64,000 nt of DNA from Candidatus Propionivibrio dominans. GTDB lineage: Bacteria > Pseudomonadota > Gammaproteobacteria > Burkholderiales > Rhodocyclaceae. The translations under genes and the position numbers were made by a program. The stretch is taken from positions 1 through 64,000 of the forward strand of contig JADJNC010000025.1 in assembly GCA_016709335.1 (NCBI GenBank), given 5' to 3'. This document shows, one piece after another, positions 9,195-18,476 of the stretch (within the stretch, counting starts at the first letter, position 1; each line of letters starts with the position of its first letter). The notes beneath the pieces were generated by a model. The model was not told where the DNA came from. It ran no database searches and worked only from the letters and a program-made list of their open reading frames with translations.

Positions 9195-10095
9195 TCAGAA
9201 GCGTGCAGCAATCGACAGCCAGACCGGCAGCGTGAGCATTGCGGCGAGCGTGTTCGCAGAAATCAGCCAGGCAACGCCGGGGCCATCGCCACCCATGCGA
9301 ACGGCCAGAATGTAAGCCGACGTCGCCGTCGGCAGGGCGCCGAAGATGACGGCGGTGTCGAAATATACACCGCGTAAACCGAGGCTGGAGGCGGCCAGCA
9401 GCGTCACCGCCGGTACCGCCACAAGTTTCACTGCCAGCAGATAGCAGGAGGCGGCAGTCGAGCCGCTACTGCCACGCAGCTTGAGTGCCGCGCCCACCGC
9501 CAGCAACCCGAGCGTTATCGCCGCCTCGCCCAGCCTGCCGAGAAAATGGGCGGCGGTATCAGGCAGGGTCAGGCCGCTGAGATTGAAGAGAAAGCCGGCC
9601 AGCGTGGCGAGGATCAGGGGATTGCGCACCATTTCGCGCCATACGCCGAGCCTGCCGTTGCGGGCCAGCATGTAGACGGCAGCGAAGTTCACCAGCGGCA
9701 CCATCGCCCCGATCAGCAGGCCCATCGCCGCGAGGCCGGTGGCGCCGTGCAGCTTGCCGAGAACCGCCAGGCCGATATACGAGTTGAAGCGGAATGCACA
9801 CTGGAAGCGCGAAGCAAATGCGCTGCCGTCGTGCCCGAACAGCGGGCGCGCTAGCAGGCCGCAAACAACACCGCAGACCACCGCAGCGGCGCCGCTGACG
9901 AACAGTGGGGCCGCCGCGCTGAAGTCGATGTGCGTGCGCGCCAGCGCGTTGAACAGCAGCGCCGGAAACAGCACGAAATAGACCAGCTTTTCGAGTCCGC
10001 TCCAGAACGGGTCGCCCACATCCAGCAGGCGATAAAGCACCCAGCCGAGCAGGATCAGGCCGAAATCGGGGAAGCAACAGGAGGATGCCTTGCAT
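9195..10095 (-). pseudogene. AEC-family transporter (auxin efflux carrier-like permease), one frameshift
   Basis: Membrane permease of the AEC family, which includes malate/auxin-type carriers. The main frame (9195-10040) has about eight hydrophobic helices, with a conserved half near FGALPTATSAYILAVRMG. The first helix is missing from that frame but is found upstream in another: MQGILLLLP, then, after removing one base from GGGG at 10068-10071, DFGLILLGWVLYRLLDVG. The corrected protein has 299 residues, the usual size, starting at ATG 10095. Without the correction a shortened protein from TTG or ATG codons near 10040 would lack its first transmembrane helix. Substrate unknown. Confidence 0.78.
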
Positions 10096-10157
10096 TGCTG
10101 CGCTCTCCGCCGGACAGCTCAGAGGCTGTGAATTAATGAATGAACACCTCCCGAGCC

Positions 10158-10254
10158 GTCATTCCGGCGGAAGCCGGAATCCAGTACCTTCCTCCGATAT
10201 CCATTAAAACCATTGGATAAACGATCTGGATCCCGGCTTGCGCCGGGGTGACGA
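10158..10254. repeat. Dispersed GTCATTCCGGCGnAAGCCGGAATCC inverted repeat
   Basis: Left arm 10158-10184 and right arm 10226-10254 (ctggatcccggcttgcgccg...gtgacg) are near complements and each is itself an imperfect palindrome. The same unit recurs at 11995, 12663, 17041, 45568 and 46062. It fills most of the gap between the permease and CoA transferase genes. Confidence 0.8.
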
Positions 10255-10292
10255 GCGTGGAAATCAGGCCGCAATGATTTTTTCACAGACTC

Positions 10293-11455
10293 TCAGATGA
10301 CTTTCAGTTCGCGCAGTCTGGTAATTTCGTCGGCAGCGAACCCCGCCTCGCGAAGAATCGCTTCGCTATGCTCGCCGGCTGCAGGCGCCGGCAGGCGAAC
10401 TGCAAAAGGCAACTCGCTGATCTTGAACGGCAGTGCGAACTGCCTGACGCCGTCGACTTCGACGAGCATCCCGCGCGCCAGCAGTTGTTCATTCTCCAGG
10501 CTCTCCTCGAAACGCAGCACCGGCGTCACGCAGCAGTCCACGTGCTCGAACAGAGCCGTCCATTCGGCAAACGTACGCTGTGCGAAAACGGCTTCCAGTT
10601 CACCCCGGATGCGCACACCCTCGCTACCCGTGGCGAAAGCGAACGGCACAAGGTCAGGGCGCTCGATGGTCGTGCACAGCATCTGCCAGAATTTAGGTTC
10701 CATCGCGCTGACGGCAAAGTGGCGTCCGTCTTGCGTTGCGTAGATGCCGTAGCTGGGCATTCCTCCGGAGAGCAGGTCTTCGCCGCGCGCAGCACGTGGC
10801 CCAGGCCGAGAACGGCCAGTAGGGGAAAGATCGTGTGCGCGAAAACGGCGTCGGTCATCGCCACATCGACATAACGGCCGTGGCCGCTGGCGCGGGCATC
10901 GATGATTGCCGCGAGGACGCCGACCAGGGCGCTCAATGTGCCGCCGAGCAGATCGCCGATCTGGAAGTTCGGCACGGCCGGTGCGCTGCCGGCAACGCCG
11001 ATCTGGTCGAGCAGCCCGCAGTAACCGAGGTAGTTCAGGTCGTGGCCGGCGCGCTCGCGGTAGGGCCCGTCCTGCCCGTAGCCGGTGATCGCGCAATACA
11101 CGATGCGCGGGTTGAGCGCCGAGACGGCCGCATAGCCGATGCCAAGTTTGTCGACAACGCCGGGGCGAAACCCCTCGATGATGACATCGGCGTCAGTCGC
11201 CAGACGCATGAAGGCTTCAATCCCTTCCGCCTGCTTGAGGTCGAGGCAGAGGCTGCGCTTGTTGCGATTGATGAGCTGGAAGTAATTGGTGCCGCCGTGG
11301 ATCGAACCGGCATTGCGCGCGTAGTCGCCGGCCCCCTTGTCTTCGACCTTGATGACATCGGCACCGAGGTCGGCGAGGTGCAGGGTAGCGAACGGCCCCG
11401 GCAACAGTCGCGTGAGATCCAGCACGCGGAGGCCGGCAAGAGGGGGTGGGCGCAT
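10293..11455 (-). pseudogene. CaiB/BaiF (family III) CoA transferase, one frameshift
   Basis: Family III CoA transferases move CoA between carboxylic acids without a covalent thioester to Glu. Start ATG 11455 gives PPLAGLRVLDLTRLLPGPF, then LADLGADVIKVED, NRNKRSLCLDLK with the catalytic-Asp region near DARASGHGRYVDVAMTDA. After LGLGHVLR the frame breaks near 10781-10790, in a CGCGCG tract, and continues in another frame with GEDLLSGGMPSYGIYATQDG, ending AADEITRLREL. The net change is -1 or +2. The corrected product has about 387 residues, the family's normal length. Substrate not inferable. Confidence 0.85.
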
Positions 11456-11579
11456 GGGATGGGCTTTCAGAAACGTTGAGGAATTAAAACTCAAATGGCA
11501 AAAGGCATTGACGGCAGATTGAAGTGTGCCTCATGTAAAGTCTGCCGGCATGGGGTGGGTTATGAGCACAAGCTGACAG

Positions 11580-11900
11580 TCAGGGCATGGACAATTTGAG
11601 GCCAATGATACCGGCAAGGATGAGTGCAAGGCTCGCTAATCGAGCGGCGTTGGCCGGTTCGTTAAACAGGATTATGCCCAACAGGGCCGTGCCAATGGCG
11701 CCGACGCCAACCCAGACCGCATAAGCCGTACCGACGGGAAGTGTTTTCATGGCCACGCCGAGCAAGCCGACGCTGAGTACCATCGACAGAATTGTCCAGA
11801 CAGTAGGCCACAGGCGTGAAAACCCCTCGGTGTACTTCAGTCCAATAGCCCAGCCGATTTCAAACAGCCCGGCGACCAACAGGATTACCCAGTTCATCAA
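11580..11900 (-). CDS. sugE: Small multidrug resistance family exporter, Gdx/SugE type
   Basis: 106 residues with four membrane helices. The first helix carries the essential Glu in the Gdx-like context [22 protein letters not shown], and helix 3 has [19 protein letters not shown]; both favour the guanidinium-exporter (Gdx) branch over EmrE. Members work as antiparallel dimers that exchange guanidinium for protons. I looked upstream for a guanidine riboswitch and found no convincing one. Single-gene unit. Confidence 0.9.
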   Translation of the reverse strand: MMNWVILLVAGLFEIGWAIGLKYTEGFSRLWPTVWTILSMVLSVGLLGVAMKTLPVGTAYAVWVGVGAIGTALLGIILFNEPANAARLASLALILAGIIGLKLSMP

Positions 11901-11994
11901 ACGCTCCTAGACAGGGGTAGCCCCCAATACGATACGCAGCGGTGAGGTCGCCCGCAATTCCTTATGCTAACCGACAAATACTATGAGTTGACGC

Positions 11995-12058
11995 GTCGTC
12001 CCGGCCGGGACCCTGAAGCGGGGCACCATTCTGGACACCGGCGTTCGCCGGTGTGATG
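11995..12058. repeat. Dispersed GTCGTCCCGGC / GCCGGTGTGATG repeat copy
   Basis: Shortened copy of the GTCATTCCGGC family. Left part cgtcgtcccggccgggaccc, right part ctggacaccggcgttcgccggtgtgatg. It lies in the 255-bp gap between the VOC gene and sugE. Confidence 0.7.
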
Positions 12059-12155
12059 TGCTATGTTGAACACTCCGTCCACAGGTGAGTAGTGACCCAA
12101 TACGTAGCTACGTGCTGTCCAGTGGGCCGATGGCCTGGTCATCGTGCCGGTTCAT

Positions 12156-12548
12156 TTACATCGAGTGGAAACCAATCATGTTTCCCTCTGTATCGCGAGC
12201 CAAGGCAATAAAGCCGTGCGCACCAATAGAAATTTTTTCTTTCACCAGAGCCCCACCATTTTGTTCAACACGAGAGGCTTCTGCAGCACAGTCCTTGCAG
12301 CCAAAGTAAACCACGGTGCCGCCACCGCTGGAGGTAAAGCCGTCCATTTTGACCAGCATCCCGCATGCACCATAGGAAGTATGGGCACTCTCCTTGTCTG
12401 CGGGGAATGCCCACATTTCCATGTTCATTTCCTCTGTCGGAGCAGGCATGCTTTCCAGTGTTACGTTGAGCACAGCCTCATAAAACCTTTTGGCGCGTTG
12501 CATGTCCTGAACATAAATTTCAAACCAGACAACAGGATTGCTTTGCAT
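12156..12548 (-). CDS. VOC (glyoxalase/bleomycin-resistance fold) family protein
   Basis: 130 residues with the vicinal-oxygen-chelate pattern: VVWFEIYVQDMQRAKRFYEAVL at the start of the first beta-alpha-beta-beta-beta unit and FIALARDTEGNMIGFHSM at the end of the second, the latter with the usual D-x-x-G-N-x-x-G. Several Met and Cys residues are present. Members act in metal-dependent reactions on glyoxal-type or phosphonate substrates, or are non-catalytic. A good AAGGAAAACC lies upstream of ATG 12548. Specific reaction unknown. Confidence 0.85.
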   Translation of the reverse strand: MQSNPVVWFEIYVQDMQRAKRFYEAVLNVTLESMPAPTEEMNMEMWAFPADKESAHTSYGACGMLVKMDGFTSSGGGTVVYFGCKDCAAEASRVEQNGGALVKEKISIGAHGFIALARDTEGNMIGFHSM

Positions 12549-12662
12549 GATGGTTTTCCTTTCAAAAAAAATGGTTCAGTATCAAGTGGCACGACCTTAA
12601 ACCAATTACATCGGATATTTGCAAGTAACAACAAGCCCTTGTAAAGCAACAAGAGTTTTCGC

Positions 12663-12689
12663 GTCGTCCCGGCGAAAGCCGGGACCCGG
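12663..12689. repeat. Single unit of the GTCGTCCCGGCGAAAGCCGGGACC repeat
   Basis: Isolated 27-bp palindromic unit in the 268-bp gap between the VOC and M23 peptidase genes. The rest of that gap shows no gene. Confidence 0.7.
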
Positions 12690-12816
12690 TAGGGTATTAA
12701 GGGGTCGAAGTCATTTGAGAATTTGTGATCTGTATTTTAAATGAATACGTCCCGATAGTTACCGTTACAGCTGTCTACCGGTAGCATTTGGGCGCGAAAG
12801 CAGGTGTTCATTGACT

Positions 12817-13725
12817 TCAGCGTAACCGCCTGTCATTGACCTGCAACGGCGCCTTGCCGGGCGACGAATAGTCGGCGGTCAGCCAGTGCTGGTATCTGGG
12901 CTCGAAGACATACGGCGGATCGCCGACGTAGAAGCGTAGCGGCAGGGAAACGGCGGCAAAGCCCTCGTTCTGGCGCACCAGTTTCTGCACCACGAAGTGA
13001 AGGTGCGGCCCGGAGGTGTAGCCGGTGGCGCCGGAATAGCCTATGGGGGTGCCGGCGAGCACTCGCTCTCCCGGCCTGACACGGACTCCGCCGGGCGCCA
13101 GGTGAGCGTAGGTGGCGACCGTTTGATCGGCATGAAGGATGCTCACAAAGTTGGCCATCGACATCAATGCCGGGTTCCTTCCGCCGAGTCGGTGCGAGGA
13201 TTCACTGGCAATCACCACCCCCTCGCGAGCAGCAACGACGGGCGTGTTTTCGGGCATCGTGAAGTCGACGGCGTAGCGACTGTCCTCCCCGTCGTGCGTT
13301 GTTATCGGTCCGCCGGCCGCCTGGCTGATGAAGAAGCTGCTACCGTTCTCGTAGGGCAGACGGTAGACGGCGCGCGGGTCCGGAACCGCAACAATGCTGC
13401 CGATCTTGTACGTGGACTGCGTGGCGAAGCGGTGGTTACGGCCGGGGGTGGCGGGGCGAATCTGCAACAGCAACAGTTCGCTAAAAGGTTGCACCACCGC
13501 ATACACCGGCAGCGCCCGCTGGATGCTGACATTCTCCGCGTTGGCCAGCGTCAGCCTCACCGACACCGGCGCCGGCCCCGAGTTGCGCACAACGACCTCA
13601 TGCCCGACGCTGCTACGTTGGGTAACGACCGAGAAGGGATAAGTCGTCTTGCCGCCGGCAATCGCCGGGAGCGAGCAGGCCAACAGCAGCCATAGGGTTA
13701 CTGCCAAACGCATGGTGAAAGTCAC
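12817..13725 (-). CDS. Secreted M23-family metallopeptidase
   Basis: 302 residues. A signal peptide (MRLAVTLWLLLACSLPAIA) is followed by a beta-rich domain and a C-terminal LytM/M23 domain. Likely zinc ligands: His in TTHDGEDSRYAVDF with the Asp of VDF, then the two His of TYAHLAPGG and HLHFVVQKL. M23 enzymes cut peptidoglycan cross-bridges or act as activators of amidases. The glycine-rich turn GTPIGYSGATGYTSGPHLHF is typical. Stand-alone gene. MTFTM gives two possible ATG starts four codons apart. Confidence 0.9.
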   Translation of the reverse strand: MTFTMRLAVTLWLLLACSLPAIAGGKTTYPFSVVTQRSSVGHEVVVRNSGPAPVSVRLTLANAENVSIQRALPVYAVVQPFSELLLLQIRPATPGRNHRFATQSTYKIGSIVAVPDPRAVYRLPYENGSSFFISQAAGGPITTHDGEDSRYAVDFTMPENTPVVAAREGVVIASESSHRLGGRNPALMSMANFVSILHADQTVATYAHLAPGGVRVRPGERVLAGTPIGYSGATGYTSGPHLHFVVQKLVRQNEGFAAVSLPLRFYVGDPPYVFEPRYQHWLTADYSSPGKAPLQVNDRRLR

Positions 13726-14099
13726 AGCAGAGTCATCGCAGAATTGCAGTCTAACGGACGCGGGGCTTCAGTCCATGCGAGTGGCGCGGCCAAGGTACCA
13801 GGGCGACGGGATCGTGTGCAGGAGTCAGGTAAAGACTGTGGGTACGTTCCTGGGCGCTGCAGGAATCGCCGACTTTGCATAGGGTTTCCTCGAGGCACAG
13901 CACCCGAGCATCCTCGATTCGTTTGTCCTTGATAACCGCAGTTCAGCGCAATGTTCAATATCGAACCTGATCCCGGGTCCGCAAATTCCCGCAGGGCGAA
14001 GGAACAAACTCGCCCTGCGGGAGGGGTGAGGTCCAGGCACTTGCCATACCTGGTGTTGCGGCGGTCGCGCTCAACTGCGGTTTTCGGCCGAATCGCCAG
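13726..14099. other. Intergenic region with one strong hairpin
   Basis: 374 bp between the HD-GYP gene end and the M23 gene start, both on the minus strand. At 13988-14021 a perfect 12-bp stem (cccgcagggcga / tcgccctgcggg) with a 10-nt loop is followed on the plus strand by gaggggtgagg, which links it to the 'CTCACCCC..CCTCTCCC' repeat family. It may act as terminator for the HD-GYP gene. I see no credible gene in the rest. Confidence 0.6.
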
Positions 14100-17021
14100 T
14101 TACGGCCTGGCGTTGCCCAGGTACTGTTCGATATCCACCTCGTCAATCTGTTCCGGCTTCATGAAGCGATCGGCATACTCGCGATAAACTCCCGAGCGCA
14201 GGAAGAGATCGAACAACTCCGGGTCGATGTGCTGATCCTTCTTCATGAAAGACATGATCCTGATCGACTCGGACAGGGTCTTGCCCTTTTTGTAGGGTCG
14301 ATCGACGGCAGTCAGCGCCTCGAAAATATCGGCAATCGCCATCATCCGCGCCAGTGGACTCATCTCGTCCCTTGCTATTCTCCTGGGATAGCCGGTGCCA
14401 TCCATCTTCTCGTGGTGGCCGCCGGCAATCTCCGGAACCTGGCGCAAATGCTTGGGGAAGGGCAGTTGCGAGAGCATGATCAGGGTCTGCACGATGTGTT
14501 CGTTGATCTTGTAGCGCTCCTCTTCCGACAGCGTGCCGCGCCCGACCGAAAGGTTGTAGAGCTCTCCCTTGTTGTAGAGCAGTTCGGGTACCGGCATGCG
14601 GAACCCCCATTTGTTGTCGGCCGGCATGCGGTCTTGCGGACGCCGCTCAAAGAGGTGCTCCGGCTTGTCCGCCAGCAGCGGCTCGACCACCGGCAGCGTC
14701 GCTGCCGGGGTGCGGGCCTTGCGTTCCTTTTCTTCATGGGCGATGCCAATGCGGTCGTCCAGCGTGCGTAACCAGGTGAGCGCGGCAATCGCCCGCAGGC
14801 GTTCAAGCTTCTCCGGCGCCATGAACTCGCCACCTTCATTGCAGTTGGCGATGAAGGCGAAGTCATCGTCGAGTTGTCTGATCTTCCCATCAAGGTGTGC
14901 ACGCGTCACAGCCGGATCCTGGCCTTCGGCAATAGCCTTCAGGCAGGCAATCTCGGCATCGCGCTTGAGCACTTCGAAGCGCATGCGAACTTCATGAATC
15001 CGGTCGTAGAGGGTCTCCAGCTTGGTCGCCTTGTCGACCACGTATTCGGGCGTGGTGACCTTGCCGCAGTCGTGCAGCCAGGACGCGATGTGCACTGCTT
15101 CCCAATCCTGGGCGCTGAGCTGGAAGTCGCTGAACGGCCCCGTGCTTTCGTTGCACGCGGCGCGCGCGAGCATTTTGGTGAGTTCCGGCACGCGCGCGCA
15201 GTGACCCCCGGTATACGGGCTCTTGGCGTCAATCGCACTGGCCAGGATCTGGATAAAGGCTTCGAACAGTTCCTTCTGCGCCTTGATCAGTTCGCGGGTC
15301 TCAAGCGAACTGGCGGCGGACCCGGACAGCGCCTTGACGAAGGATACCTGCGCCTCACCGATCGGCGCACTGCGCAGCAGCACCATGGCGCCAACCAGTT
15401 GCTGCTGACGGTTCAGCAAGGGTACGGCCAGGCCTTGCCTGGAGGCACTTGCGCTCAATAGAGCGCCGATGCCGGATGATTGCTGGTCGGTGCTGTTCAA
15501 CTCCTCCGAACGGGGTACACCGTCACGAATGGCGTTGCCCAGCAACGAGCCGGCTTCGGCCAGCGGAATGGGACGCAGCGTCGCCATGAGATCCTGGCCC
15601 TCGCCATTTTTTGCCGAGACGGGAAGCAGTTGATCGCCATCGACGAGATAGAGGACTCCCGCATCGGCATCAGCGGCTGAAAGGGTTTCGGAGAGGAGCA
15701 TGGGCAACAGGCGATCGAAATTCTCCTCCGCCGCCACCGCCTGGCTGATATCTAGGAAGCGTCGGATGGTGCGCTTCATGCCATCCATGGTTCTGGCGAG
15801 TTCATTGACCTCAAGAATCATCGAGTGCACGGCAATCGGGCGAGAAAACTCGAAGCGACGGATGGACTCAGCCTCACCGGCCAGCGTACGCAGCGAAAAG
15901 GATATTCGGCGCGCCATCAGCCAGGTCAAAGGGATGGCGAGCACGATGATCAGCAGCGTGATTAACACCGAATTGGTCAGCAAGTTCAAGGCAGCGGCAA
16001 GCAGTTCCTGATCCGGAATCGCAGTGACCAGATAAATAGGGTTGGCCCCTTCGAGCATGACGGGTTGAATCGTCACTCGCCAGTCTCCGTCGGCCAGACT
16101 CAGGCGACTGACATAGGGATCCTTGCCCTGCATGCTGCCGATCGGCCCGGCGAGCCCGGCCAGCACGGGTATGCCGAGATCCCCGATGCGCGCCAGGCTG
16201 GGTTTGGCATCGGGCGTATCGGGGACGGTGACCAGTTTGGCGGCATCTTCGTGCGCAATCACATAGCCCTGAGAGCTAACCAGAAGCACGTGCGTTCCCG
16301 GCGTCACCTTCTGTCGTTTCATGCTCTCATTCAGCGTATCGAGCAGGATGTCCGCCCCGATAACAGCCCGGCCATCCCGGGTTCGCGAGGCAATCGTCGT
16401 CCCCACCTTGTGGTTGGAGAAAAAGAGGTAGGGCGGGGTTTTGATCTGCCCTTGCGCCGCCATCGACTCCGTGTACCAGATACGCGTGCGTGGATCGTAG
16501 CTGCCGGCATAGTCCGCTCGCTCGTCCTCGCGCAAGGTATTCAGCCCGGCATCGAAATAGACGTAGCGGCCGCGCGGCGGACTGGTGCCGGTCTCGACGC
16601 TTTGCAAAATGAAACGTGTGCCTTCAGGTGCCTTGAAAGTCTGACGCTCGGCGTCGTCACCGATGCGCCGGAGGAGGAAGGAGTCGCCGGAGTCATACCC
16701 GATATAGATTGACGAGAGCGCGCTTGAGCCGTCCAGTACTTCCTTGAGCAATCCCAGCCGCTGCAAGCGATCCTTGTAGGCCGCGCTGTCGGCAATGGCA
16801 GAATGGCGCAGGAGATTGACGGCCATTTCGGCGGGTGATATGACCTGCTTCAGTTCGCCTAGTGTTTCTTGAGCAATGCGCCGGGTGAGATCTTCAGCCG
16901 CCGACTCCAGCATGTTGCGCGAGGTGTGGTAGCCGAAACCACCAATCAACCCGCCAACCAGCAGGAGAAGCAGCAGGAAGAGGGTCGAGATGTGTATGTG
17001 TAAGGGGAACAGGCGCTTCAT
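14100..17021 (-). CDS. Membrane sensor with Cache-like, HAMP-like, GAF-like and HD-GYP domains (probable c-di-GMP phosphodiesterase)
   Basis: 973 residues from ATG 17021 (GGAG upstream; a TTG at 17039 also possible). A membrane helix (ISTLFLLLLLLVGGLIGG) is followed by a long periplasmic double-Cache-like region with GSYDPRTRIWYTESM, then a second helix (LITLLIIVLAIPLTWLMA), HAMP-like linker, GAF-like region (about 430-570), and the HD-GYP domain. The metal motifs LHDCGK (about 648-653) and HHEKMDGTGYP (about 867-877) are both intact, but about 215 residues apart instead of about 65, so a charged helical insertion of about 150 residues splits the domain. Predicted role: hydrolysis of cyclic di-GMP in response to an external ligand. 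Confidence 0.88.
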   Translation of the reverse strand: MKRLFPLHIHISTLFLLLLLLVGGLIGGFGYHTSRNMLESAAEDLTRRIAQETLGELKQVISPAEMAVNLLRHSAIADSAAYKDRLQRLGLLKEVLDGSSALSSIYIGYDSGDSFLLRRIGDDAERQTFKAPEGTRFILQSVETGTSPPRGRYVYFDAGLNTLREDERADYAGSYDPRTRIWYTESMAAQGQIKTPPYLFFSNHKVGTTIASRTRDGRAVIGADILLDTLNESMKRQKVTPGTHVLLVSSQGYVIAHEDAAKLVTVPDTPDAKPSLARIGDLGIPVLAGLAGPIGSMQGKDPYVSRLSLADGDWRVTIQPVMLEGANPIYLVTAIPDQELLAAALNLLTNSVLITLLIIVLAIPLTWLMARRISFSLRTLAGEAESIRRFEFSRPIAVHSMILEVNELARTMDGMKRTIRRFLDISQAVAAEENFDRLLPMLLSETLSAADADAGVLYLVDGDQLLPVSAKNGEGQDLMATLRPIPLAEAGSLLGNAIRDGVPRSEELNSTDQQSSGIGALLSASASRQGLAVPLLNRQQQLVGAMVLLRSAPIGEAQVSFVKALSGSAASSLETRELIKAQKELFEAFIQILASAIDAKSPYTGGHCARVPELTKMLARAACNESTGPFSDFQLSAQDWEAVHIASWLHDCGKVTTPEYVVDKATKLETLYDRIHEVRMRFEVLKRDAEIACLKAIAEGQDPAVTRAHLDGKIRQLDDDFAFIANCNEGGEFMAPEKLERLRAIAALTWLRTLDDRIGIAHEEKERKARTPAATLPVVEPLLADKPEHLFERRPQDRMPADNKWGFRMPVPELLYNKGELYNLSVGRGTLSEEERYKINEHIVQTLIMLSQLPFPKHLRQVPEIAGGHHEKMDGTGYPRRIARDEMSPLARMMAIADIFEALTAVDRPYKKGKTLSESIRIMSFMKKDQHIDPELFDLFLRSGVYREYADRFMKPEQIDEVDIEQYLGNARP

Positions 17022-17040
17022 CAAGGGGCTCCGCAACAAA

Positions 17041-17120
17041 CGTCATTCCGGCGAAAGCCGGAATCCAGAAAAATCAAGGCACTGGACACCGGCTTCCGCC
17101 GGTGTGACGGCTTATTCGGT
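17041..17120. repeat. Dispersed GTCATTCCGGCGAAAGCCGGAATCC inverted repeat
   Basis: Left arm 17042-17068, right arm about 17082-17109 (ctggacaccggcttccgccg...), then gtgacggcttattcggtatttcc, a tail shared with 45695-45720. The remaining bases to 17317 hold no gene I can support, giving about 296 bp between the HD-GYP gene and pilU. Confidence 0.8.
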
Positions 17121-17317
17121 ATTTCCTAGCAGCCTGTCGGGCTTGATGGGTCGAAGCGAAAACGCTGTTTCAGTGAAGGCTAACCTTCAGGTTATGCCGT
17201 AACTAAAAAGTGGGAGACGAGCGCAGTTTTTCACGGATTTCAAGCGAATAGTTGTTCTTGCGCAGGGGAAAATGAGCCGTCTCCTTTGCAGCCGACTTGG
17301 TCAAGCCCGACAGGTTG

Positions 17318-18454
17318 CTAAACGACTTCGAGGTGCCCGATGCCCGAGTTGAGGTCGCGATCCTTCGATTCCTTGCCGTGCAGCTTGATCTGCAAGCGTA
17401 GATCATTGACCGAGTCGGCGTTGCGCAGGGCATCCTCGTAGGTGATATGGCCGGCCTCGAAATGATCGAACAGCGCCTGGTCAAAGGTTTGCATGCCGAT
17501 CTCGCGCGATTTTTTCATGATCTCCTTGATCTCGTGCACTTCACCCTTGAAGATGAGATCTGAGATCAGCGGCGAGTTGAGCATGATTTCAATGGCCGCC
17601 ACACGACCCTTGCCGTCCTTCTTGGCCAGCAGGCGCTGCGAAACGAGCGCCCGCAGGTTGAGCGAGAGATCCATCAGCAACTGGTGCCGGCGTTCTTCGG
17701 GGAAGAAGTTGATGATGCGGTCGATGGCCTGGTTGGAGCTGTTGGCATGCAGGGTGGCCAGACACAGGTGGCCAGTCTCGGCGAAAGCAATCGCATGGTC
17801 CATTGTTTCCCGATCACGGATTTCGCCCATCAGGATGACGTCGGGAGCCTGGCGCAGGGTGTTCTTCAGCGCGGCTTCCCAGGAGTCGGTGTCAACGCCG
17901 ATTTCGCGTTGCGTGACGATGCAACCCTTGTGGTCGTGAATGAATTCGATCGGGTCTTCAACCGTGATGATGTGGCCGTGACTGTTTATGTTACGGTGAT
18001 TGACCAGTGCCGCCAGTGAAGTGGTTTTGCCGGTACCGGTTCCGCCGACAAAGATGACCAGACCGCGTTTGGTCATCGCCAGGTCTTTCAGCACGGTCGG
18101 TAGCCCGAGTTCATCGAGTGTCGGGATCGTCATGTTGATCGTTCGGCAGACCACAGCCACACGACCCTGCTGTATCAGCGCGTTGACACGGAAACGCCCG
18201 ATACCCGAGGGCGATATGGCGAAATTGCATTCCTTGGTCGTCTCAAACTCGGCCGCCTGCCGGTCATTCATGATCGAACGCGCCAATTCGGCCGTGTGCT
18301 GAGCCGTCAGGAGCTGGTTTGAAACCGGGGTGATCTTGCCATCCACCTTGATTGCCGGGGGGAAGTTGGCGGTGATGAAGAGGTCCGAGCCATTCTTCTG
18401 CGACATCAGGCGCAGAAGATCGTGCATGAATTTTAGTGCCTGATCGCGTTCCAT
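17318..18454 (-). CDS. pilU: Type IV pilus retraction ATPase PilU
   Basis: 378 residues, hexameric cytoplasmic ATPase of the PilT/PilU group. Walker A GGTGTGKTTS, Asp box with EDPIEF, Walker B VILMGEIRDRETM, and the His box TGHLCLATLHAN. The longer C-terminus after the AIEIMLNSP region (HLEVV end) and RMSQKNGSDLFI start fit PilU rather than PilT. It helps PilT retract pili in twitching and DNA uptake. It follows pilT by 22 bp in the same operon. GAGGT ribosome-binding site precedes ATG 18454. Confidence 0.95.
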   Translation of the reverse strand: MERDQALKFMHDLLRLMSQKNGSDLFITANFPPAIKVDGKITPVSNQLLTAQHTAELARSIMNDRQAAEFETTKECNFAISPSGIGRFRVNALIQQGRVAVVCRTINMTIPTLDELGLPTVLKDLAMTKRGLVIFVGGTGTGKTTSLAALVNHRNINSHGHIITVEDPIEFIHDHKGCIVTQREIGVDTDSWEAALKNTLRQAPDVILMGEIRDRETMDHAIAFAETGHLCLATLHANSSNQAIDRIINFFPEERRHQLLMDLSLNLRALVSQRLLAKKDGKGRVAAIEIMLNSPLISDLIFKGEVHEIKEIMKKSREIGMQTFDQALFDHFEAGHITYEDALRNADSVNDLRLQIKLHGKESKDRDLNSGIGHLEVV

Positions 18455-18476
18455 GATTTACCTCTCACCCTTTACG

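Noticed and set aside
11901..12060. Guanidine riboswitch before sugE
   Set aside because: No paired ACGR-loop hairpins (type II) or recognisable type I/III core; only a GGGG-CCCC mini hairpin and a dispersed repeat.
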